Positions 25,569 through 33,634 of a stretch of 64,000 nt of DNA are shown here, piece by piece. The notes beneath the pieces were generated by a model. The model saw only the letters and a list, made by a program, of their open reading frames with translations. It was not told the origin of the DNA and did not search any database. The stretch is from an uncultured Acidobacteriia bacterium (lineage in GTDB: Bacteria; Acidobacteriota; Terriglobia; Bryobacterales; Bryobacteraceae), in assembly GCA_903881085.1 (NCBI GenBank), contig CAIRSA010000577.1:1-64000 (forward strand), given 5' to 3'. Positions within the stretch are counted from its first letter, which is position 1, and every line of letters begins with the position of its first letter. The position numbers and the translations under genes were made by a program.

Positions 25569-26348
25569 ATGCTTCGCTCCATTCTGTTGTTATTCCCCCT
25601 GGTATTCTGCCTGCAAGCGCAGGATCCTTTTGAAATTCAAGTTTACGAATACGAAACGGTCCCCAAAGGCACCTGGAGCCTGGAGACTCATACCAATTTC
25701 ACCTTCAAAGGCCCCAAGACAGCCGATGGCACGGTAGCGCCGGGCAACAACCAGTTCCACCTCACCTACGAATTAACGCGCGGCATCACGGAGCATCTCG
25801 AACTGGCAGGCTACCTGCTTCTGGCCAGGCGTCCTGGAACGCCTGGCAGTGGATTTGAGTACGCAGGCGCGCACATCCGGCCACGCTATTCCATACCCGA
25901 ATCAGTGGGGCTGCCGGTCAAGGCAAGCATCAGTCTGGAGCTTGGTTGGCCGGTGAAGCAATACGAAACGAACTCTCTTACCGTGGAACTACGGCCCATT
26001 TTGGAAAAGAGTTTCGGCCGGTTTCAACTGGACTTCAATCCAACCTTCAACAAGGGCCTGCGCGGACCCGTGGGGCCAAAATACTGGGAGTTTGAGCCCT
26101 CAGGGCGGGTGGGCTACGAAGTAACGAAAAAGCTGGACATCTCACTCGAATACTATGGCGCAACCGGCCGCGTGTTTCATCCGGACACGCTGAATGAACA
26201 GGCCCACATCATCACGCCTGGCGCGGACATCAAATTCAGCGAAAGCGTGGGACTCAACATCGGGTTTGGGTTTGCCACCACTTCGGCTGGAAACCAGCTC
26301 GTGCTGAAGACGCGCCTGAGTTACGAATTCGGCAAGAAGAAAACTTAG
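25569..26348 (+). CDS. Outer-membrane beta-barrel-like protein of unknown function
   Basis: A 259-residue exported protein: a signal peptide (MLRSILLLFPLVFCLQAQ) is followed by alternating amphipathic strands throughout and a C-terminal strand (LKTRLSYEFGKKKT). This pattern fits a small outer-membrane barrel. No family could be named with confidence. It starts 52 bases after the RRM gene and is followed by two hairpin repeats. Function is not assigned. Confidence 0.75.
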   Translation: MLRSILLLFPLVFCLQAQDPFEIQVYEYETVPKGTWSLETHTNFTFKGPKTADGTVAPGNNQFHLTYELTRGITEHLELAGYLLLARRPGTPGSGFEYAGAHIRPRYSIPESVGLPVKASISLELGWPVKQYETNSLTVELRPILEKSFGRFQLDFNPTFNKGLRGPVGPKYWEFEPSGRVGYEVTKKLDISLEYYGATGRVFHPDTLNEQAHIITPGADIKFSESVGLNIGFGFATTSAGNQLVLKTRLSYEFGKKKT

Positions 26349-26382
26349 CCGCCTTTGTCAGAAGTTCCAACGCCGGCATCAC

Positions 26383-26458
26383 GCAGGCGAAACCGCCTGC
26401 GCCACCATTGAAGCCCACTCACTTACAGCCTCAGGTGGGGCAGGCGGTTTCGCCTGCC
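26383..26458. repeat. Pair of short hairpin repeats (GCAGGCG / CGCCTGC type)
   Basis: Two hairpins of the same word lie 38 bases apart: 26383-26400 (7-bp stem, AAAC loop) and 26439-26458 (8-bp stem, GTTT loop). The loops are reverse complements, so the two units are inverted relative to each other, as in a bipartite mobile repeat. The second is preceded by GTGGG. They fill the gap between the beta-barrel-like gene and the small minus-strand gene. Confidence 0.75.
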
Positions 26459-26477
26459 AGACTTCTGCCAACGGCGG

Positions 26478-26732
26478 TTAGCCGCGCGATTTCAATTCCT
26501 GCATCACATCGCCGATCAGTTGTTTGGCGTCCTCGATGCCACGCAGTATCAGTTGAATATCCATGGCGGGTAGAGTGGGATTGCGTGTGCTCTTGCAGTA
26601 CACGCCGTGCTGGCCGACAAGCACCAACGCATCCGTCAGCACATCCATCGACACGGCCAACCTCCCGCGGGCTGTGCCCATCATGAATTCAAATTTTTCC
26701 AGTTCGTCTTTGCGTTCGTCGTAGATGGACAT
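26478..26732 (-). CDS. Small helical protein of unknown function
   Basis: An 84-residue protein starting at the ATG at 26732 (MSIYDERKDELEKFEF); the frame is open further upstream through a repeat, which is unlikely to be coding. It is predicted all-helical with a charged N-terminus and no signal peptide. I do not recognise the family. It lies between repeat hairpins on both sides and is divergent from the CBM9-like gene. Confidence 0.65.
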   Translation of the reverse strand: MSIYDERKDELEKFEFMMGTARGRLAVSMDVLTDALVLVGQHGVYCKSTRNPTLPAMDIQLILRGIEDAKQLIGDVMQELKSRG

Positions 26733-26760
26733 TTGGGGACTTCTCCAGTTCGCCGGGGTA

Positions 26761-26781
26761 GGCCAGGCGATTCGCCTGGCC
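26761..26781. repeat. Short hairpin repeat GGCCAGGCG / CGCCTGGCC
   Basis: A perfect 9-bp inverted repeat with a 3-base loop (ATT), preceded by GGGGTA. It belongs to the hairpin family at 5329, 26383, 30254 and 63340, and lies in the divergent gap between the small helical protein and the CBM9-like gene. Confidence 0.7.
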
Positions 26782-26830
26782 ACAATCAAGGATGTATTGG
26801 TGGTCCTCTTCAGTTTATATTGAAAGAGTA

Positions 26831-27529
26831 ATGAAGATCCCGTTGCTCGCCCTGCTGGCCACCGCCCCGTTATTTGCGGATGGCCCTGGAGTCATCGAAA
26901 GCGTCTACTCAGCGCAGGAGTTCGCATTAAGTGCGGACCCCGCCTCGGCGCAATGGAAGGCGATCCACGGCGTATTCGCCGAGAACAATCAGTACGGCAA
27001 GCCCACACCGGGCCATCGCACGGAAATCCGCGCCCGCTGGACGGACAAGAACCTGTACCTGCTCTACATTTGCTCCTATGAGCAGCTATACCTGCTTGAA
27101 CACCCCGACAAGAAGAACGAGACCAACAAACTGTGGGATCACGATGTGGCCGAAGTCTTCGCCGGCGCGGACTTCGATAACATCAAGCACTACCGCGAAT
27201 ACCAGGTTTCGCCGCAAGGCGAGTGGGTCGATCTCGACATCGACCGCAAAAATCCGCTGCCCGACGGCGGCTGGAAGTGGAACTCCGGCTTTGAAGTGAA
27301 GGCGCGAATCGATCAGGAAAAGAAAATCTGGTACGGCGAAATGCGTATCCCAATCGCATCGTTCGATGCGCGCGAACCCAAAGCAGGCAACGAGGTGCGG
27401 ATCAATTTCTTCCGCCTGCAAGGCCCGCCGCCTGACCGCAAATACATCGCCTGGCAGCGCACCAACGGGCCCAGTTATCACGTACCGGAAGCATTCGGAA
27501 AAATGAAACTAGTAAAGGGAAAAGAGTGA
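26831..27529 (+). CDS. Exported carbohydrate-binding family 9-like protein
   Basis: A 232-residue secreted protein. The ATG at 26831 is chosen because it begins a clean signal peptide (MKIPLLALLATAPLFADG). The rest has the look of the CBM9-like (DOMON-type) beta sandwich: TEIRARWTDKNLYLLY, DVAEVFAGADFDNIKHYREYQVSP and WYGEMRIPIASF. Members bind sugar reducing ends or cytochrome-linked ligands. Its stop codon overlaps the GTG of the phosphohexomutase (GTGA), so the two are translationally coupled, which is an unexpected partnership of a secreted and a cytosolic protein. Confidence 0.78.
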   Translation: MKIPLLALLATAPLFADGPGVIESVYSAQEFALSADPASAQWKAIHGVFAENNQYGKPTPGHRTEIRARWTDKNLYLLYICSYEQLYLLEHPDKKNETNKLWDHDVAEVFAGADFDNIKHYREYQVSPQGEWVDLDIDRKNPLPDGGWKWNSGFEVKARIDQEKKIWYGEMRIPIASFDAREPKAGNEVRINFFRLQGPPPDRKYIAWQRTNGPSYHVPEAFGKMKLVKGKE

Positions 27530-28893
27530 GATCGGAACAGATTTTACGTATCTCCCATGTAGGCCTGCGCGGCGTCGTAGGCAAGGGATTGAGCGCATCG
27601 CGAATCATCGATTTCGCGTCGGCGTTTGCCACGTTTTTGGCAGGGGAAGGACCAGTCGTCATTGGCCGCGATCCGCGCGCCAGCGGCATCATGCTGCGCG
27701 AAGGCGTCGTGTCTGCCTTGATGGCCTGTGGACGCAACGTGATCGACCTGGGAGTGGTTTCCACCCCCGTGGTGCAGCACGCGATTCAGCGCTGCGACGC
27801 GGCCGGCGGCATCTCCATCGGAGCGAGCCACAATACGTCGGAGTGGAACGCGCTGCGCTTTTTCGGCCCGCGCGGAACGTATCTCTCAACGGCCGAAGCG
27901 GGCGAACTGCTCGACATCTATCATCTGAAGAAATTTGCCTTCAGCGAATGGCAACACATCGGTTCGCTCCGCTTCGACAACGAAGCCGTAGATTTTTATC
28001 TCGACGACCTGGCCAAGGTGTACGATCTGGAATCGCTGCGCAACTTCCGTGTGGTGGTGGATTGCTGTAACGGCACGTCTTCATTGCTGCTGCGGCGCAT
28101 GAATCAACGTTTCGGCTGCTCGTTCATTTTGATCAATGAAAAAGTGGAAGGCGTGGCCTTCGCCCACGAGCCGAACACCACTGCATCCTCCATGGGGCTG
28201 CAACTGGCTCCGCTGATCAAGCCGCTGCAAGCCGACGCGGGCTTCCTGTTTGACGTGGATTCCGACCGCGTGGCCATAGCCGCTGAAGACGGAATCCCGG
28301 TTTCCGAAGAGATCGTGCTGCCGCTGCTGGCTGACTATCTGCTGCCGCGCGGCGAGGGCAAACTGGTGATCACCAATCTTTCGTCGACGGCCCTGCTTGA
28401 TGAGGTGGTGGCAAAGCATGGCGGCAGGGTAGTGCGCGTGCCAGTGGGCCGCCAGGCGGCGATCGACGCGTTGGCCGGCTACCGGCCTGAGCAGATCGCG
28501 CTGGCAGGCGAGGGCACCGGCGCAGTGATGATGCCGCAATTCCGCTTTGTCTATGACGGCATCGCATCGATGCTGAGCGTGCTTTCCATGATGCGCGAGC
28601 GCGACCAGAAGCTCTCGCAGATCGTCACCGGCTACCCGAAATACTGCATCCTCAAAGGACAACTACCGCTCGCCAGTAGGCATATTCCCGCGCTGCTGGC
28701 GGATCTGCAAAAACGCTTCGCCGATGGGCGCATCAACGCCACTGACGGACTGCGCGTGGATTGGCCGGACCACTGGTTCCACATTCGAGTCAGCCAGACC
28801 GAGCCCGTGGTGCGCGTGATTTGCGAACAGCGCGGCGAAAGTCCCGCAGCATTGTTTGAGTTTCTGATGGATCAGGTAAGGAGCCTGGGCTGA
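27526..28893 (+). CDS. Phosphohexomutase (ManB/GlmM-like), divergent copy
   Basis: A 455-residue cytosolic alpha-D-phosphohexomutase starting at GTG. The phosphoserine motif is GASHN (Ser101), the metal loop is DVDSDR (Asp243, 245, 247; the usual Gly is Ser), the sugar loop is GEGTGAVMM instead of a GExSGH type, and the phosphate loop is RVSQTEP. All catalytic groups are present, but several loops differ from the next gene. It overlaps the second mutase by one base (TGATG). The substrate may be glucosamine-, mannose- or glucose-phosphate; two adjacent copies suggest different specificities. Confidence 0.85.
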   Translation: MRSEQILRISHVGLRGVVGKGLSASRIIDFASAFATFLAGEGPVVIGRDPRASGIMLREGVVSALMACGRNVIDLGVVSTPVVQHAIQRCDAAGGISIGASHNTSEWNALRFFGPRGTYLSTAEAGELLDIYHLKKFAFSEWQHIGSLRFDNEAVDFYLDDLAKVYDLESLRNFRVVVDCCNGTSSLLLRRMNQRFGCSFILINEKVEGVAFAHEPNTTASSMGLQLAPLIKPLQADAGFLFDVDSDRVAIAAEDGIPVSEEIVLPLLADYLLPRGEGKLVITNLSSTALLDEVVAKHGGRVVRVPVGRQAAIDALAGYRPEQIALAGEGTGAVMMPQFRFVYDGIASMLSVLSMMRERDQKLSQIVTGYPKYCILKGQLPLASRHIPALLADLQKRFADGRINATDGLRVDWPDHWFHIRVSQTEPVVRVICEQRGESPAALFEFLMDQVRSLG

Positions 28894-30254
28894 TGGCACG
28901 TCGTGAACACTTATTGAAGATTGGCGTCTCTGGCGTGCGCGGCGTGGTGGGCGAGTTTCTTACGCCGGCGTTGGCCTGCGAGTTCGCCCAGGCATTTGGA
29001 ACGTATGTTGGCCGCGGGCGCGTGGTTGTAGGCCGTGATACGCGCACCAGCGGCCCCATGCTGCAACACGCAGTGGCTTGCGGCCTGTTGTCGGCCGGTT
29101 GCGAAGTAGTGGACGTGGGCGTGCTACCTACGCCAACGATTCAGATGTACGTGGGCCAGACGCGTGCCCACGGCGGCATTGCCTTGACCGCATCGCACAA
29201 TCCGCCGGAATACAATGCATTGAAGCTGTTCAACGGCGAAGGACTGTTCTTCAATCAATACGAGCGCAATGAACTGATCGACCTTTACCATCAGAGCGAT
29301 TTCAAACAGGCCTCGAATGCCGAGATGCGCGGCATTTCGAGCGACTATGTCTCGCCCATGAACATGCATATCGAACGCGTGCTGCGACACGTCGACGCGG
29401 ACCGTATTCGCAACCGCCGCTTCCGTGTGGCCTTGGACGGCGTGAATGGCGCGGGCAGCGTAATGTCGTGCCGGTTTCTGCGCGATGAGTTGAAGACCGA
29501 TCTGCACGCCATTTCCGTCGACCCGACGAAAATCTTTCCGCGCATCGCTGAGCCGCGGCCAGACACATTGGGCGATCTGGCTGAACTGGTGCGCAAGACC
29601 AAGGCCGAGATCGGCTTCGCCCAGGACCCCGATGGAGACCGCCTCGCCGTCTGCGACGAAAAGGGCGAAGTGCTCGATAACGACGATGTGTTGGCTCTCG
29701 CCGTAGACCGCGCACTCACGCTCACGCCTGGTAATGTTGTGGTGAACCTGACCACTTCCAGCGTGATTGACGATATCGCCACGGCGCACGGCTGCCGCGT
29801 CTACCGCACGCCTGTGGGCGAGGCCAACGTGGTCGAGACCATGCAATCGGTCAATGCAGTTATCGGCGGAGAAGGCTCGAATGGTGGAATTATTTTCCCG
29901 GCCGTGCATCTTTGCCGCGACAGTTATCTGGGCATGGCGATGTTACTTGACCTGATGGCCGAGACCGGCGCTACCATCTCGGAACTTACCGCCCGGCTTC
30001 CCCGCTATTACAGGAAACTGGGCAAGGTTACCTTTGGCCATGGCATGCTGGGAGCCCTGATGCAGCGGCTGGAAGAGAGCTTTCCCAATGCAGCGACGGA
30101 CCGCTCAGACGGGCTCAAGTTGATTTGGAACGACGGCTGGATTCACGTCCGCTCTTCGAATACGGAACCGTTGTTGCGCATTGCGTCCGAGGCAAAGTCG
30201 GAGCAGCGAATGACGGAACTCTACGAAAGCGCGACAAACTTGTTGCAAGGGTAG
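28893..30254 (+). CDS. Phosphoglucosamine/phosphomannomutase family protein, canonical copy
   Basis: A 453-residue phosphohexomutase with textbook motifs: LTASHNPPEYNALK (Ser101), DPDGDRLAV (Asp245, 247, 249), GEGSNGGIIFP and VRSSNTEPLLRI. It follows its paralogue directly. Of the two, this one is the better candidate for GlmM (GlcN-6-P to GlcN-1-P for UDP-GlcNAc synthesis), but the TASHNPPEYNG-like loop also occurs in phosphomannomutases, so the substrate is not fixed. It is followed by inverted repeats at 30254-30303 and the convergent FtsB-like gene. Confidence 0.88.
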   Translation: MARREHLLKIGVSGVRGVVGEFLTPALACEFAQAFGTYVGRGRVVVGRDTRTSGPMLQHAVACGLLSAGCEVVDVGVLPTPTIQMYVGQTRAHGGIALTASHNPPEYNALKLFNGEGLFFNQYERNELIDLYHQSDFKQASNAEMRGISSDYVSPMNMHIERVLRHVDADRIRNRRFRVALDGVNGAGSVMSCRFLRDELKTDLHAISVDPTKIFPRIAEPRPDTLGDLAELVRKTKAEIGFAQDPDGDRLAVCDEKGEVLDNDDVLALAVDRALTLTPGNVVVNLTTSSVIDDIATAHGCRVYRTPVGEANVVETMQSVNAVIGGEGSNGGIIFPAVHLCRDSYLGMAMLLDLMAETGATISELTARLPRYYRKLGKVTFGHGMLGALMQRLEESFPNAATDRSDGLKLIWNDGWIHVRSSNTEPLLRIASEAKSEQRMTELYESATNLLQG

Positions 30255-30303
30255 GACAGGCGACCTGTCCGCCGTAGCCTTGGCGAAGGAGGATCGCCTG
30301 TCC
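30254..30303. repeat. Inverted repeat GGACAGGCGA ... TCGCCTGTCC
   Basis: Ten-base arms at 30254-30263 and 30294-30303 are perfect inverted copies around 30 bases; the left side also forms a smaller hairpin with CCTGTCC at 30264-30270. It shares the GGACAGGCGAT word with the repeats at 63340 and 63392, and lies between convergent genes. Confidence 0.7.
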
Positions 30304-30307
30304 AGGC

Positions 30308-30604
30308 TTACTTCTTGTCCTTCGGCGCGGGCGCAGTCTGCAGCTTGAAATCGACCTCGCCCTTCTTCTGCATCTCAAGCAGGCGGCGGAATTCCGGCTC
30401 CAACGCCTCCGGATCCTTCTTCAAATGATCCACCCGTTCGCGTCGCATTTCCACTTCGCGCTTCAGTTCCGCATTGCTGCGCTCCATGGCGCGAATCTCA
30501 TCCCAAGTCGTAAAAAGGGCCGGAATCACTTGGGGTCCGCGCATCGTAACAAACGCGAACGTGCCCAGCAGCGATACCGCCAGAGTGTAATAAACTCCAC
30601 GCAT
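30308..30604 (-). CDS. FtsB/DivIC-like septum formation initiator protein
   Basis: A 98-residue bitopic inner-membrane protein starting at the ATG at 30604 (the frame is open further up but overlaps cutA). A single membrane helix (about 6-24) is followed by a coiled coil (35-65, EIRAMERSNAELKREVEMRRERVDHL cut here by charge pattern) and the short DPEALEPEFR segment, which parallels the DPxxxExxAR region of FtsB. FtsB joins FtsL and FtsQ in the divisome. The C-terminus is Lys/Pro rich. It is divergent from cutA with 75 bases between starts. Confidence 0.75.
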   Translation of the reverse strand: MRGVYYTLAVSLLGTFAFVTMRGPQVIPALFTTWDEIRAMERSNAELKREVEMRRERVDHLKKDPEALEPEFRRLLEMQKKGEVDFKLQTAPAPKDKK

Positions 30605-30679
30605 AGGACCAGATGTGTTTCTAAGTGCCAACAGAACCTCTCTATTGTTTATAATCCTCTTTTGCCTAAATTTCCACTC

Positions 30680-31009
30680 ATGACTGATAAGATTGTTATT
30701 TTTTCTACTTGCCCCTCGTCCGAAGAGGCCGAAAAAGTGGCTCGCGGACTGCTTGAAAAGCGGCTTGCGGCGTGCGTAACTTTGATTCCCGGCGCGCGCA
30801 GCATCTACCGCTGGGAGGGAAAGATTGAAGAAGCCGCCGAATATGTACTGCTGATCAAGTCGCGCCGAAGCCTGTTCGCAGCGCTGAAAGAGGAACTGGG
30901 CGCGATGCATTCCTATGAGGTCCCGGAAATTTTGGCACTGCCAGTTGTGGAAGGGTCCCCTGCCTATATAGACTGGATCGACAAGGAATTGAAGGACACC
31001 ACTGAATGA
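30680..31009 (+). CDS. cutA: CutA1 divalent-cation tolerance protein
   Basis: A 109-residue protein with the CutA1 trimer fold: IVIFSTCPSSEEAEKVARGL, LLEKRLAACVTLIPGARSIYRWEGKIEE, and the C-terminal YEVPEILALPV. The protein is near-complete relative to the family (about 105-115 residues). CutA1 binds copper and other metals in vitro, but its physiological role is unsettled. Its stop overlaps the MFS transporter start (ATGA), so the two are translationally coupled. Confidence 0.92.
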   Translation: MTDKIVIFSTCPSSEEAEKVARGLLEKRLAACVTLIPGARSIYRWEGKIEEAAEYVLLIKSRRSLFAALKEELGAMHSYEVPEILALPVVEGSPAYIDWIDKELKDTTE

Positions 31010-32286
31010 CACCTGCCACGATGCAAAAGATGCAACCGACCCGCACCCGCTACTGGGTGGTCGTGTTCGCCGTCACCCTCGCCGTACTTTCTTATATTGA
31101 TCGCGTCTGCATATCGCAGGCGGCCCCAATCATGTCGAAGGAGTTCGGCCTCGACAAGCGGGACATGGGCATGATCTTCGGTGCCTTCGGCATCGCCTAC
31201 GCACTGTTTGAAATCCCTGGCGGCTGGATGGGCGATTGGATGGGACCACGCAAAGTCCTGATGCGCATTGTCATCTGGTGGAGCGCTTTTACCGCCCTCA
31301 CGGGATATACGTATAGTTTCTGGTCGCTCTACGCGGTGCGCTTTCTGTTCGGCGCGGGCGAGGCCGGCTGCTTCCCGAATCTGACCAAGACCTTCACCAC
31401 CTGGCTGCCCACGCACGAACGCGTCCGCGCACAGGGCATCATGTGGATGTCGGCCCGTTGGGGAGGCGCTTTCACGCCTCCGCTGGTGGTGCTTGTGTTC
31501 CAGTTCATGAGCTGGCGAAATGCCTTCTGCCTGTTCGGCGCGCTGGGCGTGGTTTGGGCGATCGCCTTTTATCTCTGGTTCCGCGATAATCCCAAGGATC
31601 ACAAAGACGTCAACGCGGCTGAGCTCGAACTGTTGAAAGAGGCTTCGGCCAACGCCGAAAGCCACGTCAACGTGCCGTGGTCAAAGCTGCTCGCATCGCG
31701 CAGCGTCTGGCTGCTGTGGGCGCAGTATTTCTGCCTTTCGTTTCCGTGGTACTTCTATATCACCTGGTTGCCCACCTATCTCCAGGAACATCACCACCTG
31801 ACGCCCGGCGAGAGCAGCGGCCTGGCGATTCTACCGCTGTTCTTCGGCGGCCTCGGCTCTCTGACCAGCGGCTTCCTCTCTTCGCGCGTTGTCGCAATGA
31901 CCGGCAGCCTCGCCAAGAGCCGCCGGCTGATCTCCTGCACCGGCTTCCTCTGCGCATCAGTGATGCTGGTGGTTGCCATTAATCTGGAAAACCCAACCAT
32001 GGCCATGATCGCCATGGGGCTGGCCAGTTTCTTTAACGACTTTGTCATGCCCTGCGCCTGGGGCACCTGCATGGACGTGGGCGGCAAGTACGCCGGCACG
32101 CTGGCCGGCTCCATGAACATGATGGGCAACCTGGCAGGCTTCGCCGCGCCTGTTATGGGCGGCATGATTCTGAAGGCCACCGGCGGCAGTTGGAATACGT
32201 TCCTCTACGTGATGGCAGGGTTCTATCTGCTGGGCACGTTCACCTGGCCGTTCATTGATCCTGTCACGCCGATCAATGCGGACTAA
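31006..32286 (+). CDS. MFS transporter, anion:cation symporter (ACS) type
   Basis: A 426-residue inner-membrane protein with 12 predicted helices. SYIDRVCISQAAPIMSKEFG, the GGWMGDWMGPRKVL loop 2-3 motif and RFLFGAGEAGCFPN are typical of the ACS family (hexuronate, glucarate, phthalate and similar anions). It overlaps cutA by four bases. The exact anion is not deducible. A hairpin repeat region follows. Confidence 0.85.
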   Translation: MTPATMQKMQPTRTRYWVVVFAVTLAVLSYIDRVCISQAAPIMSKEFGLDKRDMGMIFGAFGIAYALFEIPGGWMGDWMGPRKVLMRIVIWWSAFTALTGYTYSFWSLYAVRFLFGAGEAGCFPNLTKTFTTWLPTHERVRAQGIMWMSARWGGAFTPPLVVLVFQFMSWRNAFCLFGALGVVWAIAFYLWFRDNPKDHKDVNAAELELLKEASANAESHVNVPWSKLLASRSVWLLWAQYFCLSFPWYFYITWLPTYLQEHHHLTPGESSGLAILPLFFGGLGSLTSGFLSSRVVAMTGSLAKSRRLISCTGFLCASVMLVVAINLENPTMAMIAMGLASFFNDFVMPCAWGTCMDVGGKYAGTLAGSMNMMGNLAGFAAPVMGGMILKATGGSWNTFLYVMAGFYLLGTFTWPFIDPVTPINAD

Positions 32287-32334
32287 TCGCGGCGCTAATG
32301 ATGTGAAGAGCTGAAAACATAGCGCTCGCAAGCG

Positions 32335-32411
32335 AGCGGGCAGGCGAATCGCCCGCCTCACCCTTCGAGTCATTGGATGTCCGTAGGTGGCGCAGGCAAT
32401 TTGCCTGTGCG
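32335..32411. repeat. Two short hairpin repeats between convergent genes
   Basis: GGGCAGGCGAATCGCCCGCC (about 32338-32357, imperfect) and a CAGGCAA / TTGCCTG hairpin (32394-32407) occur here, the first followed by TCACCCTTCGAG, which resembles the ACCCTTGA tail of the family elsewhere. They separate the MFS gene from the convergent DUF2064 gene. Confidence 0.6.
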
Positions 32412-32420
32412 AATACTAAC

Positions 32421-33002
32421 TCAAGTCTTCGACACGCGTGTCGATTCATTCTGCCACCGCGCCAGATCCTCCGGCGTGTCCACATCCCACCACAGCGGCC
32501 CCAGTTCCACACTGAGGCCGCAAGCTCGCGCCGCAGCCGCCGTCTGTTCACACGCGCGAGCCGTGGACCATTCCACACCATCGAACATGGCCGGATGAAT
32601 GCGCCGGCAGTGAATGCCCCAATAACCTCCGTCTTCAGCCCGCCCAAGCGCCACATCGGCCGGCGAATTCATTAAAGTTTCTATATGCGAAAGTGGCAGA
32701 TGCGGCGCGTCGCAGCCCAAAATCATTGCAGGTAAACAAGTTGCGGCGAGAGCGGAAAACATGCGCTCGCCCAGCGTGCCAGCGCATTGAATTTTCCTGG
32801 CAACCTCGAATTCGCTCCAGGCATCTGTAGCAATGTCCGTATGCAGTTCGACGGGGCCAATCGATGCAACGTTTCTCAGCGTTTCGTCAGCGAAGGATCG
32901 ATGCAGTTCCGCTGCCTGTTCCAAGGTCAAAGGCGGGCACAAACGGGTCTTCACGCGGCCCGGCATGGGAGCCTTGGCGAACAGCAGAATAGCGGATGGC
33001 AT
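32421..33002 (-). CDS. DUF2064/TIGR04282 glycosyltransferase-like protein
   Basis: A 193-residue cytosolic protein of the GT-A-like DUF2064 family: FAKAPMPGRVKTRLCPPL near the N-terminus, GERMFSAL, LGCDAPHLP (DxD-like Asp) and GRAEDGGYWGI. Relatives occur in arsenosugar clusters and are assumed to be nucleotidyl- or glycosyltransferases, but in most genomes the reaction is unknown. It stands alone, divergent from cytochrome c. Confidence 0.85.
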   Translation of the reverse strand: MPSAILLFAKAPMPGRVKTRLCPPLTLEQAAELHRSFADETLRNVASIGPVELHTDIATDAWSEFEVARKIQCAGTLGERMFSALAATCLPAMILGCDAPHLPLSHIETLMNSPADVALGRAEDGGYWGIHCRRIHPAMFDGVEWSTARACEQTAAAARACGLSVELGPLWWDVDTPEDLARWQNESTRVSKT

Positions 33003-33057
33003 GAAAACAGGATAAAATAGAAATCTACCCCAAGGGACGAGGAGACAAAATCAGCTT

Positions 33058-33399
33058 ATGAACCGGACCAAACTGTTTGTGTGTGGATTGACCCTGGCGA
33101 TGGCGGCATCCATGTCGTTCGCGCAGGACAAGAAGAAGGGCGGCGCGGGCGACGCAGCCAAGGGCAAAGAAGTTTTCGAGCAGTGCGGTGTTTGCCACAA
33201 CACTGACAGCGACGAAAAGAAGATGGGCCCCGGCTTGAAAGGCCTGTTCAAGAAGGCCAAGATGGCCGATGGCAAAGCGCCTACAGAACCCAATGTCCGC
33301 ACCAAGGTGAATGCCGGCGGTAACGGCATGCCAGCCTATGAGGACATGTTGAGCAAAGAAGAACGCGATAATTTGATCGCCTACCTCAAGACGCTGTAA
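33058..33399 (+). CDS. Class I cytochrome c, periplasmic
   Basis: A 113-residue exported monoheme cytochrome. The signal peptide (1-22, ending SFAQ) precedes a Lys/Gly-rich linker and the heme site CGVCH (Cys43, Cys46, His47); Met91 in GNGMPAY is the likely axial ligand. The C-terminal helix (ERDNLIAYLKTL) is typical. It has a strong GAGGAG ribosome-binding site. It is a small soluble electron carrier; its partner is unknown. A hairpin and tRNA-Glu follow. Confidence 0.9.
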   Translation: MNRTKLFVCGLTLAMAASMSFAQDKKKGGAGDAAKGKEVFEQCGVCHNTDSDEKKMGPGLKGLFKKAKMADGKAPTEPNVRTKVNAGGNGMPAYEDMLSKEERDNLIAYLKTL

Positions 33400-33431
33400 T
33401 TTCCCGCCTCACCGTGGTAGAATAATTTAAG

Positions 33432-33453
33432 TGGGGTTGACGCAAGCCAACCC
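33432..33453 (+). terminator. Possible hairpin terminator after cytochrome c
   Basis: GGGGTTG and CAACCCC form a 7-bp stem (33432-33438 and 33447-33453) with an 8-base loop, 32 bases after the cytochrome stop. No T tract follows, so it may be a weak terminator or part of the tRNA leader. Confidence 0.4.
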
Positions 33454-33472
33454 CATCTAGCCGCTCAAGTAA

Positions 33473-33549
33473 GTCCCCATCGTCTAGTCGGCCTAGGACA
33501 CCGCCCTTTCACGGCGATAACAGGGGTTCGAATCCCCTTGGGGACGCCA
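33473..33549 (+). tRNA. tRNA-Glu (anticodon TTC)
   Basis: A complete cloverleaf: acceptor GTCCCCA/TGGGGAC, D-arm with GTCTAG and CTAGGAC, anticodon loop CTTTCAC (TTC, Glu), T-arm AGGGG-TTCGAAT-CCCCT, and an encoded CCA at 33547-33549. The first anticodon-stem pair is C27-A43, a mismatch where other bacteria usually have a C-G or T-A pair; the remaining four pairs are intact. Confidence 0.97.
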
Positions 33550-33634
33550 TTCTGATTCAATCATTCAGGCGTCAAAAACCAAAAGTCCGCAGCTATCCCC
33601 ACCCCCAAACACCTAAAAAGCAAAGATGGAATGT

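Noticed and set aside
30308..31012. A 234-codon minus-strand frame covering both the FtsB-like gene and cutA
   Set aside because: Only the part downstream of the ATG at 30604 has membrane-helix and coiled-coil features; the upstream part is antisense to cutA.
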